Positions 1 through 8,542 are shown, numbered from the stretch's first letter. The stretch is DNA of 24,564 bases from Cyanobacteria bacterium UBA6984 (GCA_002450015.1 DJYG01000004.1:1-24564), one strand, 5' to 3'. Notes: a model not told the origin generated them from the sequence alone. Translations and numbers: made by a program.

Positions 1-81
1 GTTCTAACTTCATCGCTTAATTTGAATTCTGCGAAGAATAAAGCAATAATTCAACAAGGTAATAATCAACAAAGATTATAA
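1..81 (+). CDS. C-terminal end of an unidentified protein (partial)
   Basis: Frame 1 is open from the first base of the window to a TAA at 79-81 and gives 26 residues rich in Asn and Gln, ending QQGNNQQRL. A rho-independent terminator follows about 60 bases later on the same strand, which fits the end of a transcription unit. The fragment is too short for a family assignment, and it could be chance open frame. Confidence 0.4.
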   Translation, partial: VLTSSLNLNSAKNKAIIQQGNNQQRL

Positions 82-140
82 AAAAGATTTATATTAATAC
101 AATACTCTCTCTCTCTCAATTATTTAAACGAAAGTTTACA

Positions 141-165
141 CCTCCCAAAAGGGAGGCTTTTTTTT
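141..165 (+). terminator. Rho-independent terminator
   Basis: CCTCCC (141-146), loop AAAA and GGGAGG (151-156) form a perfect six-pair GC stem, followed by CTTTTTTTT. There is a U-tract only on the plus strand, so it closes the gene entering from the left edge rather than the minus-strand gene that ends at 174. Confidence 0.85.
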
Positions 166-173
166 GAAAAAAA

Positions 174-374
174 TTAAATTTTAATTGATATGCTGCTTAC
201 CAGTTCATAAATTTCTGACAAATTTTTGCTTGCATAATTTAGGACAGTTTCCTGATTATAATACTCATTATTTATACAAGATTCTTTTGTTACATCAATA
301 ATTGATTGGGTATTTATAATCAAATTAATTATTTCTTCTATTTTTTCCGTAATTTCTTTTTTGTTCTTTGTCAT
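174..374 (-). CDS. Small hypothetical helical protein (66 aa)
   Basis: This minus-strand gene starts at an ATG preceded by AAAAAGG about 10 bases upstream and ends in TAA. The protein is rich in Lys, Glu, Ile and Asn with heptad-like spacing of Ile and Leu in its first half (KKEITEKIEEIINLIINTQS). This suggests one or two amphipathic helices or a short coiled coil. There is no signal peptide or membrane segment. I do not recognise a family. It stands alone, separated from the plus-strand genes on both sides. The plausible ribosome-binding site and biased composition favour a real gene, but its length leaves room for doubt. Confidence 0.5.
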   Translation of the reverse strand: MTKNKKEITEKIEEIINLIINTQSIIDVTKESCINNEYYNQETVLNYASKNLSEIYELVSSISIKI

Positions 375-482
375 TTTATTGAAACCTTTTTGTAATAATA
401 TAGTTATTTTATTTTAATGATATACATTTTTCAATTCCAACAAAATTACAATTAAATACACAAAATTTATAATAAAATTACA

Positions 483-632
483 ATAAAACGATTTGTATTA
501 TTAGTTGATTTAGATACTTATGAAAATTTTAAAAAACTTGCAGAAGAACAAAACAGAACAGCAGGTAATTTAGGTGTTACATTAATTAAAAATTACGTAA
601 AAGAGCATAAAAATCAAGATAAAAATAATTAA
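483..632 (+). pseudogene. Ribbon-helix-helix (CopG/Arc-like) frame lacking a start codon
   Basis: From 486 the frame reads KRFVLLVDLDTYENFKKLAE, then EQNRTAGNLGVTLIKNYVKE and a Lys/Asn tail to TAA at 630-632. This is the shape of a ribbon-helix-helix DNA-binding domain: a short beta strand followed by two helices. There is no in-frame ATG, GTG or TTG between the upstream stop (TAA 453-455) and the conserved strand. The codon where a start would be expected (483-485) is ATA, one transition from ATG, and there is no SD sequence before it. It is therefore either a recently broken RHH regulator or antitoxin, or a gene using a rare ATA or ATT start. No toxin gene lies next to it. Confidence 0.5.
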
Positions 633-660
633 GATAATATATACTAAGTAACCACAATTA

Positions 661-688
661 TTGACTTAGCTTGTTTTATTTGTATAAT
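661..688 (+). promoter_or_regulatory. Sigma-70 promoter of the sugar transporter unit
   Basis: TTGACT (661-666), a 16-base spacer and a perfect TATAAT (683-688) predict a start near 695. An inverted repeat, CAAAAC-GCT-GTTTTG (699-713), lies at the predicted 5' end of the transcript and would fold as a hairpin there. It could also be an operator overlapping +1. Confidence 0.75.
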
Positions 689-726
689 TGGCATATAGCA
701 AAACGCTGTTTTGTTAGTGCAAATTT

Positions 727-754
727 AAAGGAAAGTCAGAGGACTTTCTTTTTT
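727..754 (+). terminator. Leader terminator (possible attenuator) before the sugar transporter
   Basis: GAAAGTC (731-737), loop AGAG and GACTTTC (742-748) form a stem that can be lengthened by a G-U and A-U pairs, followed by six T residues (749-754). It lies between the promoter at 661-688 and the transporter start at 775. It would cut most transcripts to about 60 nt unless it is overridden. Either the transporter is controlled by attenuation or the promoter mainly makes a short RNA. Confidence 0.65.
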
Positions 755-774
755 GATTAAAGAGGAAGTTTATT

Positions 775-2133
775 ATGAAATATTTATGGTTATATGTCAT
801 TGCGATTGTAGCATCACTTGGCGGATTGTTATCAGGTTACGATACGGGTGTTATTTCCGGTGCATTATTATTTATTAATGATACTTGGGATTTAAATGAT
901 GCTTCGCAAGGTCTTGTAGTAAGTGCTGTTCTTATAGGTGCAGTTATAGGGGCAGCTACGAATGGTATTTTGGCAGATATTTTTGGTCGTAAAAAAATAA
1001 TTATGGCAACATCAGTAATATTTATATTAGGTTCGATAATGTGTGCATTTGCACCAAATGTAATCGTGTTGATTGTTTCAAGAATATTTGTTGGACTTGC
1101 TGTTGGTATTGTTAATTTTGTTGTTCCTTTGTATTTATCGGAAATATCTCCAAAACATTTGCGTGGGACTCTTGTATCGTTATATCAATGGGCAATTACG
1201 GCAGGGATTTTATTTTCATACTTTATAAATGCAATCTTTGCGCATGCTGTGTATAATTGGCGTTGGATGTTATTTGCAGGTGTTGTTCCTGCAACAATTT
1301 TATTTATAGGTATGCTTTTTATGAAAGATACTCCTCGTTGGCTTGTAAGTAAAAATAAAGAAGAACAAGCAAAAGAAGCTTTAAGAAAGATTGAACCAAA
1401 TGCTGATATTGAAAATGAAATTGAAGAAATAAAAAGAACTTTATCAAACAGCAATGAACAAGATAGCAAATTTATTTTTAGAAAATGGATGATAATGCCT
1501 TTTGTTGTTGGAATTGGTATTATGTTTGCACAAATTTGTACAGGTATAAATACTATTATTTATTATGCGCCTACAATATTCAAATCAGCAGGATTTGATA
1601 GTCACATTACGGCAATATACGCAACAACAGGTATTGGTGTTGTAAACTTTTTAATGACAATTGTTGCTCTATATTTTACTGATAAATTAGGTAGAAAACC
1701 ATTGTTATATTTTGGTTTGACAGGCGTAATGCTTAGTTTGTTTGCTTTAGGTGCATCTTACAGTTTTGCTGACGTATTGGGCGATACGCAAAAATGGGTG
1801 GCTGTCGGAAGTTTAATAACTTATATTATATGTTTTGCGATGAGTCTTGGTCCTGTCGGTTGGATTTTGGTTTCAGAAGTATTTCCTTTAAAAATTAGAG
1901 GTATTTCTATGAGTATATGCACTGTTTCAAATTTTGCATTTAATTTCTTTGTGGTTGCAAGTTTCCCTGTTTTATTGCATAAATTTGGTGGTGCGTTGAC
2001 TTTTTGGGGGTTCGGTGTTGTATCTATTTTGTGTATAATATTTGTTTACTTCTTTGTTCCAGAAACAAAAGGTATTTCGCTTGAAAAAATTGAAAAAAAT
2101 TGGATAGATGGTGTAAATGCAAGAGATTTTTAA
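775..2133 (+). CDS. MFS sugar transporter, sugar porter family (XylE/GalP/AraE-like)
   Basis: The protein is a 452-aa integral membrane protein with about twelve helices, the normal length of the sugar porter family. Family motifs appear in order: GYDTGVISGALLF in helix 1, GRKKII in the first cytoplasmic loop, PRWL before the central loop, GINTIIYYAPTIF in helix 7, GRKPLL, PVGWILVSEVFPLKIRG in helix 10 and PETKG at the C-terminus. The family takes up hexoses or pentoses, usually with protons; the substrate cannot be read from sequence. The ATG has a good ribosome-binding site (AGAGGAAG) and follows a leader with its own terminator, which suggests regulated expression. The next gene starts directly after the stop codon, so the two are probably co-translated. 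Confidence 0.9.
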   Translation: MKYLWLYVIAIVASLGGLLSGYDTGVISGALLFINDTWDLNDASQGLVVSAVLIGAVIGAATNGILADIFGRKKIIMATSVIFILGSIMCAFAPNVIVLIVSRIFVGLAVGIVNFVVPLYLSEISPKHLRGTLVSLYQWAITAGILFSYFINAIFAHAVYNWRWMLFAGVVPATILFIGMLFMKDTPRWLVSKNKEEQAKEALRKIEPNADIENEIEEIKRTLSNSNEQDSKFIFRKWMIMPFVVGIGIMFAQICTGINTIIYYAPTIFKSAGFDSHITAIYATTGIGVVNFLMTIVALYFTDKLGRKPLLYFGLTGVMLSLFALGASYSFADVLGDTQKWVAVGSLITYIICFAMSLGPVGWILVSEVFPLKIRGISMSICTVSNFAFNFFVVASFPVLLHKFGGALTFWGFGVVSILCIIFVYFFVPETKGISLEKIEKNWIDGVNARDF

Positions 2134-3570
2134 ATGATAAATTTTTTAAAAAATAAATTCATTTTGATTATAATTTTTTGTGTAGCAATTTATTTTAGAG
2201 TTAACGCATATCTGATTAATAATTCTTTTTTTACAGATGAAGTTTTACTCGCATTAAATGTTTTAAATCGTAATTTTATAGAACTTATTCAGCCTTTAAA
2301 TTATTTTCAATCTGCCCCATATCTATTTTTAATTATGACAAAGATTGTTGTATCTGTAACCGGTGTAAATGAACTTTATTTTAGGCTAATTCCTTTTGTA
2401 TCAAGCATTTTGTCTGTTATTATTTTCTATATGTTATGTGATTTTATTTTTGAAAAAACTTGGACAAAATATATTGCATTATTTTCATTTGCAATAAATT
2501 ATCAGTTATTATTTTATTCTCAAGTATTTAAACAATATTCAACAGATGTTTTATTTGTGGTTTTATTTGTATATTTGGCATTAAAGTACCAAAATAAGTT
2601 TGATTCTCTAAAAATTTGTACTTTGGGTGGAATTTTTAGTGCAATAGGATTGATGTTTTCATTTCCGTTATTTTTTGTAATTCCTTCTATATATGTTTCA
2701 TTATTGATTTTTCATAAAAATCAATGGCTTAAATTATTATATTCTTCAATATATCCTGTATTTAGTATTGTTGTTTATTATGTTTTAAATTTGGGATTTG
2801 TGAAAAATTCTGAACATTTGCTCGGGTATTGGGCTGATGGTTTTAAAATCTTCAGTATAAGTCTTTATAAAGATGTTATATATTTTTTATTTTTCTATGA
2901 ACCATTACATATTTTACTTGTAATATTAGTTATATTAGGATTTTACTTTATTTTCAGAAAAAATCATTTTTGTTTCTGTGTAATATCGTTTACTTTAATT
3001 ATTTCATTGTTAGCAGCTTATTTAAAATTATATCCGTTGAGTTATCGTTTAACTTTATATTTATTACCAATACTTATTATATTATATGTTGCACCATTAG
3101 ACGATTTACCTAAGAATCGATTTGGTAAAACTATTATATTACTAGTAACTTCTATATATCTTATAACAGGATATTTTTCTTTTCTGCAAAAATTTGTAAC
3201 AGGTAAAATATCATATTTAAGACAAGATGTAAAACCTTTACTGGAAATTTTATCAAAAGATAAAAATGATAATGAAAAAATATATCTTTATTATGGTTCT
3301 GTGAACTCATATTTTTACTATTCTTTATTTAAAAATTTACCCAAAAAAGATTTAATTCTTCCAACATCAATGACAGATAATAATTCAGACTTTTTTTTGA
3401 AAAAGGATTTATCACTTCTGCCTGAAGGTAAATATTATATTTTGTTTGTAAAAGGTACAGGAACTTTTGAAAAAGATATGAATTCTGCTGAAATTTGGCT
3501 TAAAAATAATACAAAAATTATTTATGATAAAAAGTTAAAATCAGCAAGACTAATGAAAATATTAAAATAA
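2134..3570 (+). CDS. Membrane glycosyltransferase, GT-C fold (GT39/RgtA-ArnT-like)
   Basis: This 478-aa protein has about ten hydrophobic helices. It begins with a membrane segment (about residues 8-24), then the periplasmic motif FFTDEVLLALN, whose Asp-Glu pair near residue 35 matches the catalytic acidic motif of GT-C enzymes using polyprenyl-phosphate sugars. Next comes YFQSAPYLFLIMTKI, typical of the RgtA/PMT group. The C-terminal 110 residues are soluble and probably periplasmic. It likely moves a sugar from a lipid carrier to an envelope glycan or protein; donor and acceptor are unknown. The start codon directly follows the transporter stop (TAAATG), with only a weak SD sequence, so translation is probably coupled. 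A UppP gene that recycles the carrier lies elsewhere in the window. Confidence 0.7.
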   Translation: MINFLKNKFILIIIFCVAIYFRVNAYLINNSFFTDEVLLALNVLNRNFIELIQPLNYFQSAPYLFLIMTKIVVSVTGVNELYFRLIPFVSSILSVIIFYMLCDFIFEKTWTKYIALFSFAINYQLLFYSQVFKQYSTDVLFVVLFVYLALKYQNKFDSLKICTLGGIFSAIGLMFSFPLFFVIPSIYVSLLIFHKNQWLKLLYSSIYPVFSIVVYYVLNLGFVKNSEHLLGYWADGFKIFSISLYKDVIYFLFFYEPLHILLVILVILGFYFIFRKNHFCFCVISFTLIISLLAAYLKLYPLSYRLTLYLLPILIILYVAPLDDLPKNRFGKTIILLVTSIYLITGYFSFLQKFVTGKISYLRQDVKPLLEILSKDKNDNEKIYLYYGSVNSYFYYSLFKNLPKKDLILPTSMTDNNSDFFLKKDLSLLPEGKYYILFVKGTGTFEKDMNSAEIWLKNNTKIIYDKKLKSARLMKILK

Positions 3571-3606
3571 TTTTGACTAATTAAAAAAAGGTATTAAAAC
3601 TAAAAT

Positions 3607-4605
3607 ATGGTAAATTTTAAAAATTTTTTAAAAAATTTATATAATTTTGATAATGCATCCTTTATTGAAGAAACAGATGAAGGGACATTTGTGTTTTATC
3701 CGACAATATATTCTAAGGGTTATGAAGTAGAAACGTTAAGAGAGTTAACTCCCATATTGCTGTATTGGCGGATAAGTACAGTTTTCAGTATATTTTTCAT
3801 AATGACTTTGTCTATTATTTTACTAATTTTTCTTCATCAAATTTTTGATATAAGCGGATTATTTACCATTGTTATCTTAACAATATGCCTAACTTCTTGC
3901 ATAGTTAGCGGATTTTTTATGATAACTTTAAGAAAATATCATAGAATTAAACCAAAACAAAAGTTACCGGTTAAAACAAAGGCTATATGCGCTGTTTTTG
4001 GAATTGTTTATTTGTCTTTTTGTGTTTGGGTATTATGTATGTGTCCTTGCCTTATTTATGGTCATAATATTGAAAATCAGGAATGGCAAAAGGCAATGAA
4101 TAAAATTAATTTTTATATAAAATTTCAACCAAAAAATGATAATCTATATGAAAATAGAGCATTAGCAAAATATAATTTAAATGATATAGATGGTGCGATA
4201 AAAGATTGTGATAAAGCTTTAGAGCTTAATCCAAAAAATTCTTGGGTTTTATCAGCTAAAGCATATTATACTTTTATAAAAACAAGAAAAATGACACCTG
4301 AAATAAATTCAATGTTTGAAAAATCAATGAATATAAACAAAAAACATTATCCGATAGCATATTCTGACAGGGCTAAAGTGTATTATCTTTTAGGAGAGAG
4401 CAACAAAGCCGTAAAAGACTTCGAGCAGGCATATTTAAAATCAGGAAATGAATATTTTAATTATTTTGCAGCGATTGCTTATGAACAAAAAGGTGATTAT
4501 TGCAAAGCTTTTGCATATTACAATACAGTGCCTCAAAATAAGCATTTTAATATTACTGAACTTCCTATGAAAAAAGAATATGCAAGATTTATGTGCAAAG
4601 ATTAA
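3607..4605 (+). CDS. Membrane-anchored TPR protein
   Basis: The 332-aa protein has three predicted membrane helices (about residues 52-72, 80-104 and 126-150). A C-terminal half of tetratricopeptide repeats follows, the clearest being NLNDIDGAIKDCDKALELNP with the usual Ala/Gly/Pro spacing. At least one more repeat covers the segment around YYLLGESNKAVKDFEQAYLK. TPRs normally hold protein partners, so this is a membrane scaffold of unknown role. It lies 36 bases after the glycosyltransferase on the same strand and may belong to the same unit. The AAAAAGG upstream is about 15 bases from the ATG, longer than usual, so the exact start is less certain. Confidence 0.65.
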   Translation: MVNFKNFLKNLYNFDNASFIEETDEGTFVFYPTIYSKGYEVETLRELTPILLYWRISTVFSIFFIMTLSIILLIFLHQIFDISGLFTIVILTICLTSCIVSGFFMITLRKYHRIKPKQKLPVKTKAICAVFGIVYLSFCVWVLCMCPCLIYGHNIENQEWQKAMNKINFYIKFQPKNDNLYENRALAKYNLNDIDGAIKDCDKALELNPKNSWVLSAKAYYTFIKTRKMTPEINSMFEKSMNINKKHYPIAYSDRAKVYYLLGESNKAVKDFEQAYLKSGNEYFNYFAAIAYEQKGDYCKAFAYYNTVPQNKHFNITELPMKKEYARFMCKD

Positions 4606-4674
4606 ATATTTTGATTTAAATAAAGTATATACAATATATATGCAATTATAAAATTGCAATATAAACTTACAAAT

Positions 4675-6171
4675 TTATGCTGCAGCCAATTCTTGGTTTA
4701 ATTCTTTTACTAAATTTTCATTATTTGCTCTTTTTGCGTAAGCTATTGCTTTTTGAATTAAAACTCTGCCTTTATCACCTTTTTGATAGTCAATCATTAA
4801 TTGACCTGCTTTTTTGTAATTTATTGCAACTTTTTCATCAACACCTGCTTGTGTATAATTTTTTACAGCGTCAGAATAATATTTTAAGGCTTCTATCGGT
4901 TTATTAAACTTGTCGTATGCAGTTGCAATTGTACTTGATACGTAGCCTTTATTTTTCAAATCTTTTGATTCGTCAGCTACAACTTTTGCATCATCATAGA
5001 CATTAAACGCTTCTTTATCATATTTATCTGCATATATATTACCTATTTTTGTAAGGGATTTAATTTGAGCTTTAAAGTTATTAGTTTCACCTGCAAATGA
5101 AATTGCTGCCATATAATGTTCTATTGCGGGTTTAAATTGATTTACATCATCATAAATTTGAGCCATAGCGTAGTGTGCTTTAACTTTAACATTATCATCA
5201 GTAGCAATTGTAGCTGATTCATTATAGTTTTCCAATGCAGCTGCTAAATCATCTTTATTGTCGTATATTTTACCGATTTCAAAAGATATTTTGGAATGAC
5301 TGTCAACATCATTTACTTCTTTAGAACGTTCAATAGCTTTTTTATAAGTAGATATGGCTAAATCGTCATTACCTTTTTTATGAACATTTCTTGCTTGTGC
5401 AAATAAATTCTTTAAAATCGCATCCATTTTTGGTTTTACAGGTTCTTGCGATTTTATTGGTTCTGTTTGCTCTGTTTGAGCATTTGAATTGTCAGTTTTC
5501 TTTTTATCATCAGGCATTTGAACCAAAAATGCCTCGTTAATATCTTCTGTATTGTATTTGTAATCAACTTGTTGTAAGAATATGGCTTCTACCCAATTTT
5601 CAACAACTTTTGAATCTTTATTAAGAGTTGCAGATATGTATTGGTCTAGTAATCCTGCCGCATTACGTAAGTTAGTTTGAACTGTTTTTACATTTGCATT
5701 ATCTTTTTTTGTTTGTTTTTCAACAAGCGAAAGATACATGTCAACTTCTTCAAAAATGTCTTCAGGAGTTCCGATGGCATGTGCAGTATTTTTAAAATCA
5801 CCTATAACTTGAGCGATATTAATTTTAGGGCTTATTAAACCGGTTTTTTGTGATTGTTCAACAGGTGCTGCAGCTTGTGACTGAGATACATCGGATTGTT
5901 GAACGTTTGTTGACACAGGTCTTTGAATATTAGTATTTACCTGAGTATTGTATGCAGCATAGTTTGCTCCTGATGCTACGGGACGACGAGGCTTTTTGCC
6001 GTCTTGTAAATCTTGAACATATTGAAGACCTTTGCTTTGGGCAAGGTTCGTACCACCGTTTTCACTTTCTGTTTGTTCGGCTTGTTTACTTGTTTCTTCT
6101 TCTGTTTTACGTTTTATTGACGGTCTGTTTTTAGGGACAATTTGACTTGTCACTCGCATTGAATCAAACAA
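4675..6171 (-). CDS. TPR-repeat protein with disordered N-terminus (498 aa)
   Basis: The first 115 residues are polar, rich in Gln, Ser, Glu and Thr, and probably unstructured. Residues about 118-225 form a helical region, followed by a second Gln/Glu/Pro linker. Residues about 245-490 hold at least five TPR-like helix pairs (for example GNDDLAISTYKKAIERSKEV and FKPAIEHYMAAISFAGETNN) spaced near 40 residues as in the long TPRs of LGN/Rapsyn-type proteins. There is no signal peptide. The start is TTG at 6171: a GAGG SD sequence (6180-6183) lies 8 bases before it but 20 before the next ATG (6159). The role is unknown, probably protein-protein assembly. It is transcribed divergently from the c-di-GMP enzyme. 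Confidence 0.75.
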   Translation of the reverse strand: MFDSMRVTSQIVPKNRPSIKRKTEEETSKQAEQTESENGGTNLAQSKGLQYVQDLQDGKKPRRPVASGANYAAYNTQVNTNIQRPVSTNVQQSDVSQSQAAAPVEQSQKTGLISPKINIAQVIGDFKNTAHAIGTPEDIFEEVDMYLSLVEKQTKKDNANVKTVQTNLRNAAGLLDQYISATLNKDSKVVENWVEAIFLQQVDYKYNTEDINEAFLVQMPDDKKKTDNSNAQTEQTEPIKSQEPVKPKMDAILKNLFAQARNVHKKGNDDLAISTYKKAIERSKEVNDVDSHSKISFEIGKIYDNKDDLAAALENYNESATIATDDNVKVKAHYAMAQIYDDVNQFKPAIEHYMAAISFAGETNNFKAQIKSLTKIGNIYADKYDKEAFNVYDDAKVVADESKDLKNKGYVSSTIATAYDKFNKPIEALKYYSDAVKNYTQAGVDEKVAINYKKAGQLMIDYQKGDKGRVLIQKAIAYAKRANNENLVKELNQELAAA

Positions 6172-6201
6172 TTTCTTATCCTCGCTCTTATTCCATAATA
6201 C

Positions 6202-6261
6202 TATATGTCATTGTCTGTTATGAACAGTTTTTTGATAAATTTCATACTTTTATATGACATA
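6202..6261. promoter_or_regulatory. Palindrome cluster between divergent TPR and GGDEF genes
   Basis: CTGTT-ATG-AACAG (6215-6227) is a perfect 5-bp-arm dyad. TATATGTCAT (6202-6211) and TATATGACAT (6251-6260) are near-identical 10-mers, and each is nearly the reverse complement of the other. The set lies just upstream of the minus-strand TPR gene. It looks like a regulator-binding region, but no regulator can be named. Confidence 0.35.
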
Positions 6262-6320
6262 CATTATTTAATGATTATTAAAAAAAAGTCATAAAAATTT
6301 TAATAAACTTAAACAAAAAA

Positions 6321-6349
6321 TTTACGAAATTTAAGTTATGTAGTATAAT
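6321..6349 (+). promoter_or_regulatory. Sigma-70 promoter of the GGDEF gene
   Basis: TTTACG (6321-6326), a 17-base spacer and a perfect TATAAT (6344-6349) lie 42 bases before the start codon at 6391. The SD sequence is GAGGG (6379-6383). Confidence 0.65.
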
Positions 6350-6390
6350 CAGATATACAAAAATATTATTTTACTGTTGAGGGCAATTTT

Positions 6391-8304
6391 ATGGGCTTAT
6401 TTGATAAATTTAAAGATTTTAAAAATCAAGTTAATGCGGTAGAAAATCATTTATACAGCGGTAAAAAAGATTTTTTGGAAATATATGAACGCAATGCCCA
6501 ATTAGAACTTGAAATTGAAGAAAGAACTAATGAATTGAACGAAGCAAATCGCCGTATGTTGACTTTACAACATATTTGGGAAATGATGAATTCTTCAAAG
6601 CCTCTTTCAAGTATTCTTGATACGACTGTGAATAATCTTCAAGGCGAATTAGGTTATATGCATAGTTGCATTCTTCAACGAAGAAATGATGAAAATGGCG
6701 AATATTACAGCATGATGGCAGCATCCGACGATAATTTGTTTGAAATAGTAAATTCAAAATTGGATACCCCTTTAAATACACAAAGATTAAATTTTCAAAA
6801 ATCAGATGTTATTAAAGCTGTATTAAGAAGTAAAGAAATTTTACAAAGTACAGATTTAAGAGCCGGTTTGTTATCTTTAGCACCAGAATTAAAAGAAGAA
6901 GATTTGGAAGAACTTTTAAGTGAAACGCATTGTCGTTCTTTTATGATAGTTCCTTTATCAAAAATGACTCATACCGGTATTCTTATTGTAATGTCATCAA
7001 GACTTGAGGCAACTGAAGCTGAAATAGACTTTTTAAAATTATTTTCACAACAAATAGAACTTGCAATAACAATTGCAGATTTATTTCAAATGGTTAGAGA
7101 ACAAGCTGTTACAGATGCGCTTACAACACTTTATAACAGAAGATTTTTTGAAGAATCAATTGAAAAAGAGTTTGTTCGTGCAAACAGACAAAAACAGCCT
7201 TTTTCTGTCATTGGTATTGACTTAGATCACTTGAAACAAATTAACGATAAATATGGGCATGTATATGGTGATTTAGCAATTAAACAAATTTCAAGCGTTT
7301 TGAAACAAAATGCACGTTCAATAGATGTACCCGCTCGTATTGGTGGTGAAGAATTTAATGTATTACTTCCAGGTATTGATTCGAAAGGTGCAATGATAGC
7401 GGCTGAAAGAATAAGAAAAGCAATAGAAGCTACTCCGATTGAAACAGTGGGTACTATAACAGCAAGTTTAGGTGTCGCAACATTTTTAGAACATGCTAAT
7501 AATGTAGAAGAATTGCTTGAATTAACCGATCAGGCTATGTACAATTCAAAACGTAACGGTAGAAATCAAGTTACATTGGCAACTCCTATATCTGAAGTTT
7601 CGTGGCAAGAAGTTGCACTTAATGCGTTTAATGATATACTTGCAACAGGTAGAGTTAATGTTTCAGAAGATTTAAAGCAAGATTTACGTCACAAATTGCA
7701 AATGGCAATAGAACAAAATTCAAATCCAAAAGATACTCTTTATTCTGTTGCGGATGCTCTTGTTACAACGTATAATCCTCAGCACACTCTCGGTTCATCA
7801 AAATCTAAAGTTGTTATGGCTACAACTCTTGCGAGAAGATTTGAACTTGAAAAAGATGATGCTGACAAATTGCGTGTAGCAATGCTTTTATATGATGTTG
7901 GTAATTTAATGCTGCCACAGGAAATTCTTCAAAAAGATGGTCCATTGACAGATGATGAACGTAATTATATAGAAAATCACCCTATGTTAGCAGCTCATGA
8001 CCTGTTAGAACCAATATCAACAGTAAAAGATATTATTCCGATTATTGAAAAACACCATGAAAACTGGGATGGCTCAGGTTATCCAAATAAGCTTGCAGGA
8101 AATGATATTCCACTTTCATCACAAATTATACTTATAATTGATGCATATTTTGCTCTTACAGAACCTAGGATTTATAGAAAAGCAAAAACACCTTACGAAG
8201 CTCTTGATATTATTAAAGAAGATGCCAATAAAAAGTGGAATTCCACTCTTGTAAATGAATTTGTAAAACTTATTGAACTGGAATTAAGAAAAGCAAAAGC
8301 CTAA
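6391..8304 (+). CDS. GAF-GGDEF diguanylate cyclase with degenerate HD-GYP domain
   Basis: This 637-aa soluble protein has a coiled-coil (about residues 28-58), a GAF-like sensor region (60-235), a GGDEF domain (238-398) and an HD-GYP-like domain (about 440-630). The cyclase looks active: the signature is GGEEF (318-322), preceded by DALTTLYNRR and the metal-binding IDLDHLKQIND segment. A product-inhibition I-site, RSID (309-312), sits five residues before it. The HD-GYP part keeps HH (555-556) and DGSGYP but has YDVGN where active enzymes have HDIGK, and SSKSK where HSxRV is usual. It probably senses or binds rather than cleaves c-di-GMP. It has its own promoter and a good SD sequence. Confidence 0.9.
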   Translation: MGLFDKFKDFKNQVNAVENHLYSGKKDFLEIYERNAQLELEIEERTNELNEANRRMLTLQHIWEMMNSSKPLSSILDTTVNNLQGELGYMHSCILQRRNDENGEYYSMMAASDDNLFEIVNSKLDTPLNTQRLNFQKSDVIKAVLRSKEILQSTDLRAGLLSLAPELKEEDLEELLSETHCRSFMIVPLSKMTHTGILIVMSSRLEATEAEIDFLKLFSQQIELAITIADLFQMVREQAVTDALTTLYNRRFFEESIEKEFVRANRQKQPFSVIGIDLDHLKQINDKYGHVYGDLAIKQISSVLKQNARSIDVPARIGGEEFNVLLPGIDSKGAMIAAERIRKAIEATPIETVGTITASLGVATFLEHANNVEELLELTDQAMYNSKRNGRNQVTLATPISEVSWQEVALNAFNDILATGRVNVSEDLKQDLRHKLQMAIEQNSNPKDTLYSVADALVTTYNPQHTLGSSKSKVVMATTLARRFELEKDDADKLRVAMLLYDVGNLMLPQEILQKDGPLTDDERNYIENHPMLAAHDLLEPISTVKDIIPIIEKHHENWDGSGYPNKLAGNDIPLSSQIILIIDAYFALTEPRIYRKAKTPYEALDIIKEDANKKWNSTLVNEFVKLIELELRKAKA

Positions 8305-8377
8305 ATTTATTTTCTAATTCCTAAAATAATTTTATAAACCTGAATAAACTAATTAAATAAGAATTTTTAAGATAAAT

Positions 8378-8542
8378 TTATTGTTTAAAATTTTTTAAAG
8401 CAAAATTTATACATTGAACAATAAGTTCGTTACGACTTATATCTGTTTTTTGAGAAATATCATCAATATGTTTTAGAGTATCCACGTCAAGGCGGATACT
8501 TATAACTGTTTTTTCTTGTTTTACAGGTTTAAATTTTTCCAT
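8378..8542 (-). CDS. Ribbon-helix-helix (CopG-family) DNA-binding protein, 54 aa
   Basis: This short minus-strand frame begins ATG at 8542 and ends TAA at 8378. It reads MEKFKPVKQEKTVISIRLDV, then DTLKHIDDISQKTDISRNEL and a final helix, IVQCINFALKNFKQ. The pattern is that of CopG/MetJ-type ribbon-helix-helix proteins: a beta strand with alternating polar residues (TVISIRLD), then two helices separated by a turn with the conserved SRNE(L/I). Such proteins bind DNA as dimers and usually repress their own promoter; many are antitoxins. No partner toxin is visible. A palindrome (8581-8602) lies just upstream. There is no clear SD sequence. It converges with the GGDEF gene and diverges from the prepilin gene. 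Confidence 0.75.
   Translation of the reverse strand: MEKFKPVKQEKTVISIRLDVDTLKHIDDISQKTDISRNELIVQCINFALKNFKQ

Noticed and set aside
105..117. CT dinucleotide run
   Set aside because: Only about six and a half units; a simple repeat of no clear function.
1185..1469. Minus-strand open frame inside the sugar transporter and similar frames inside other genes
   Set aside because: These overlap strongly supported genes, show no family motifs and look like by-products of AT-rich coding sequence.
4641..4658. TGCAATT-ATAA-AATTGCA between the two convergent TPR genes as a terminator
   Set aside because: It is a perfect 7-bp stem, but weak and AT-rich with no U-tract on either side, so it is not annotated as a terminator.
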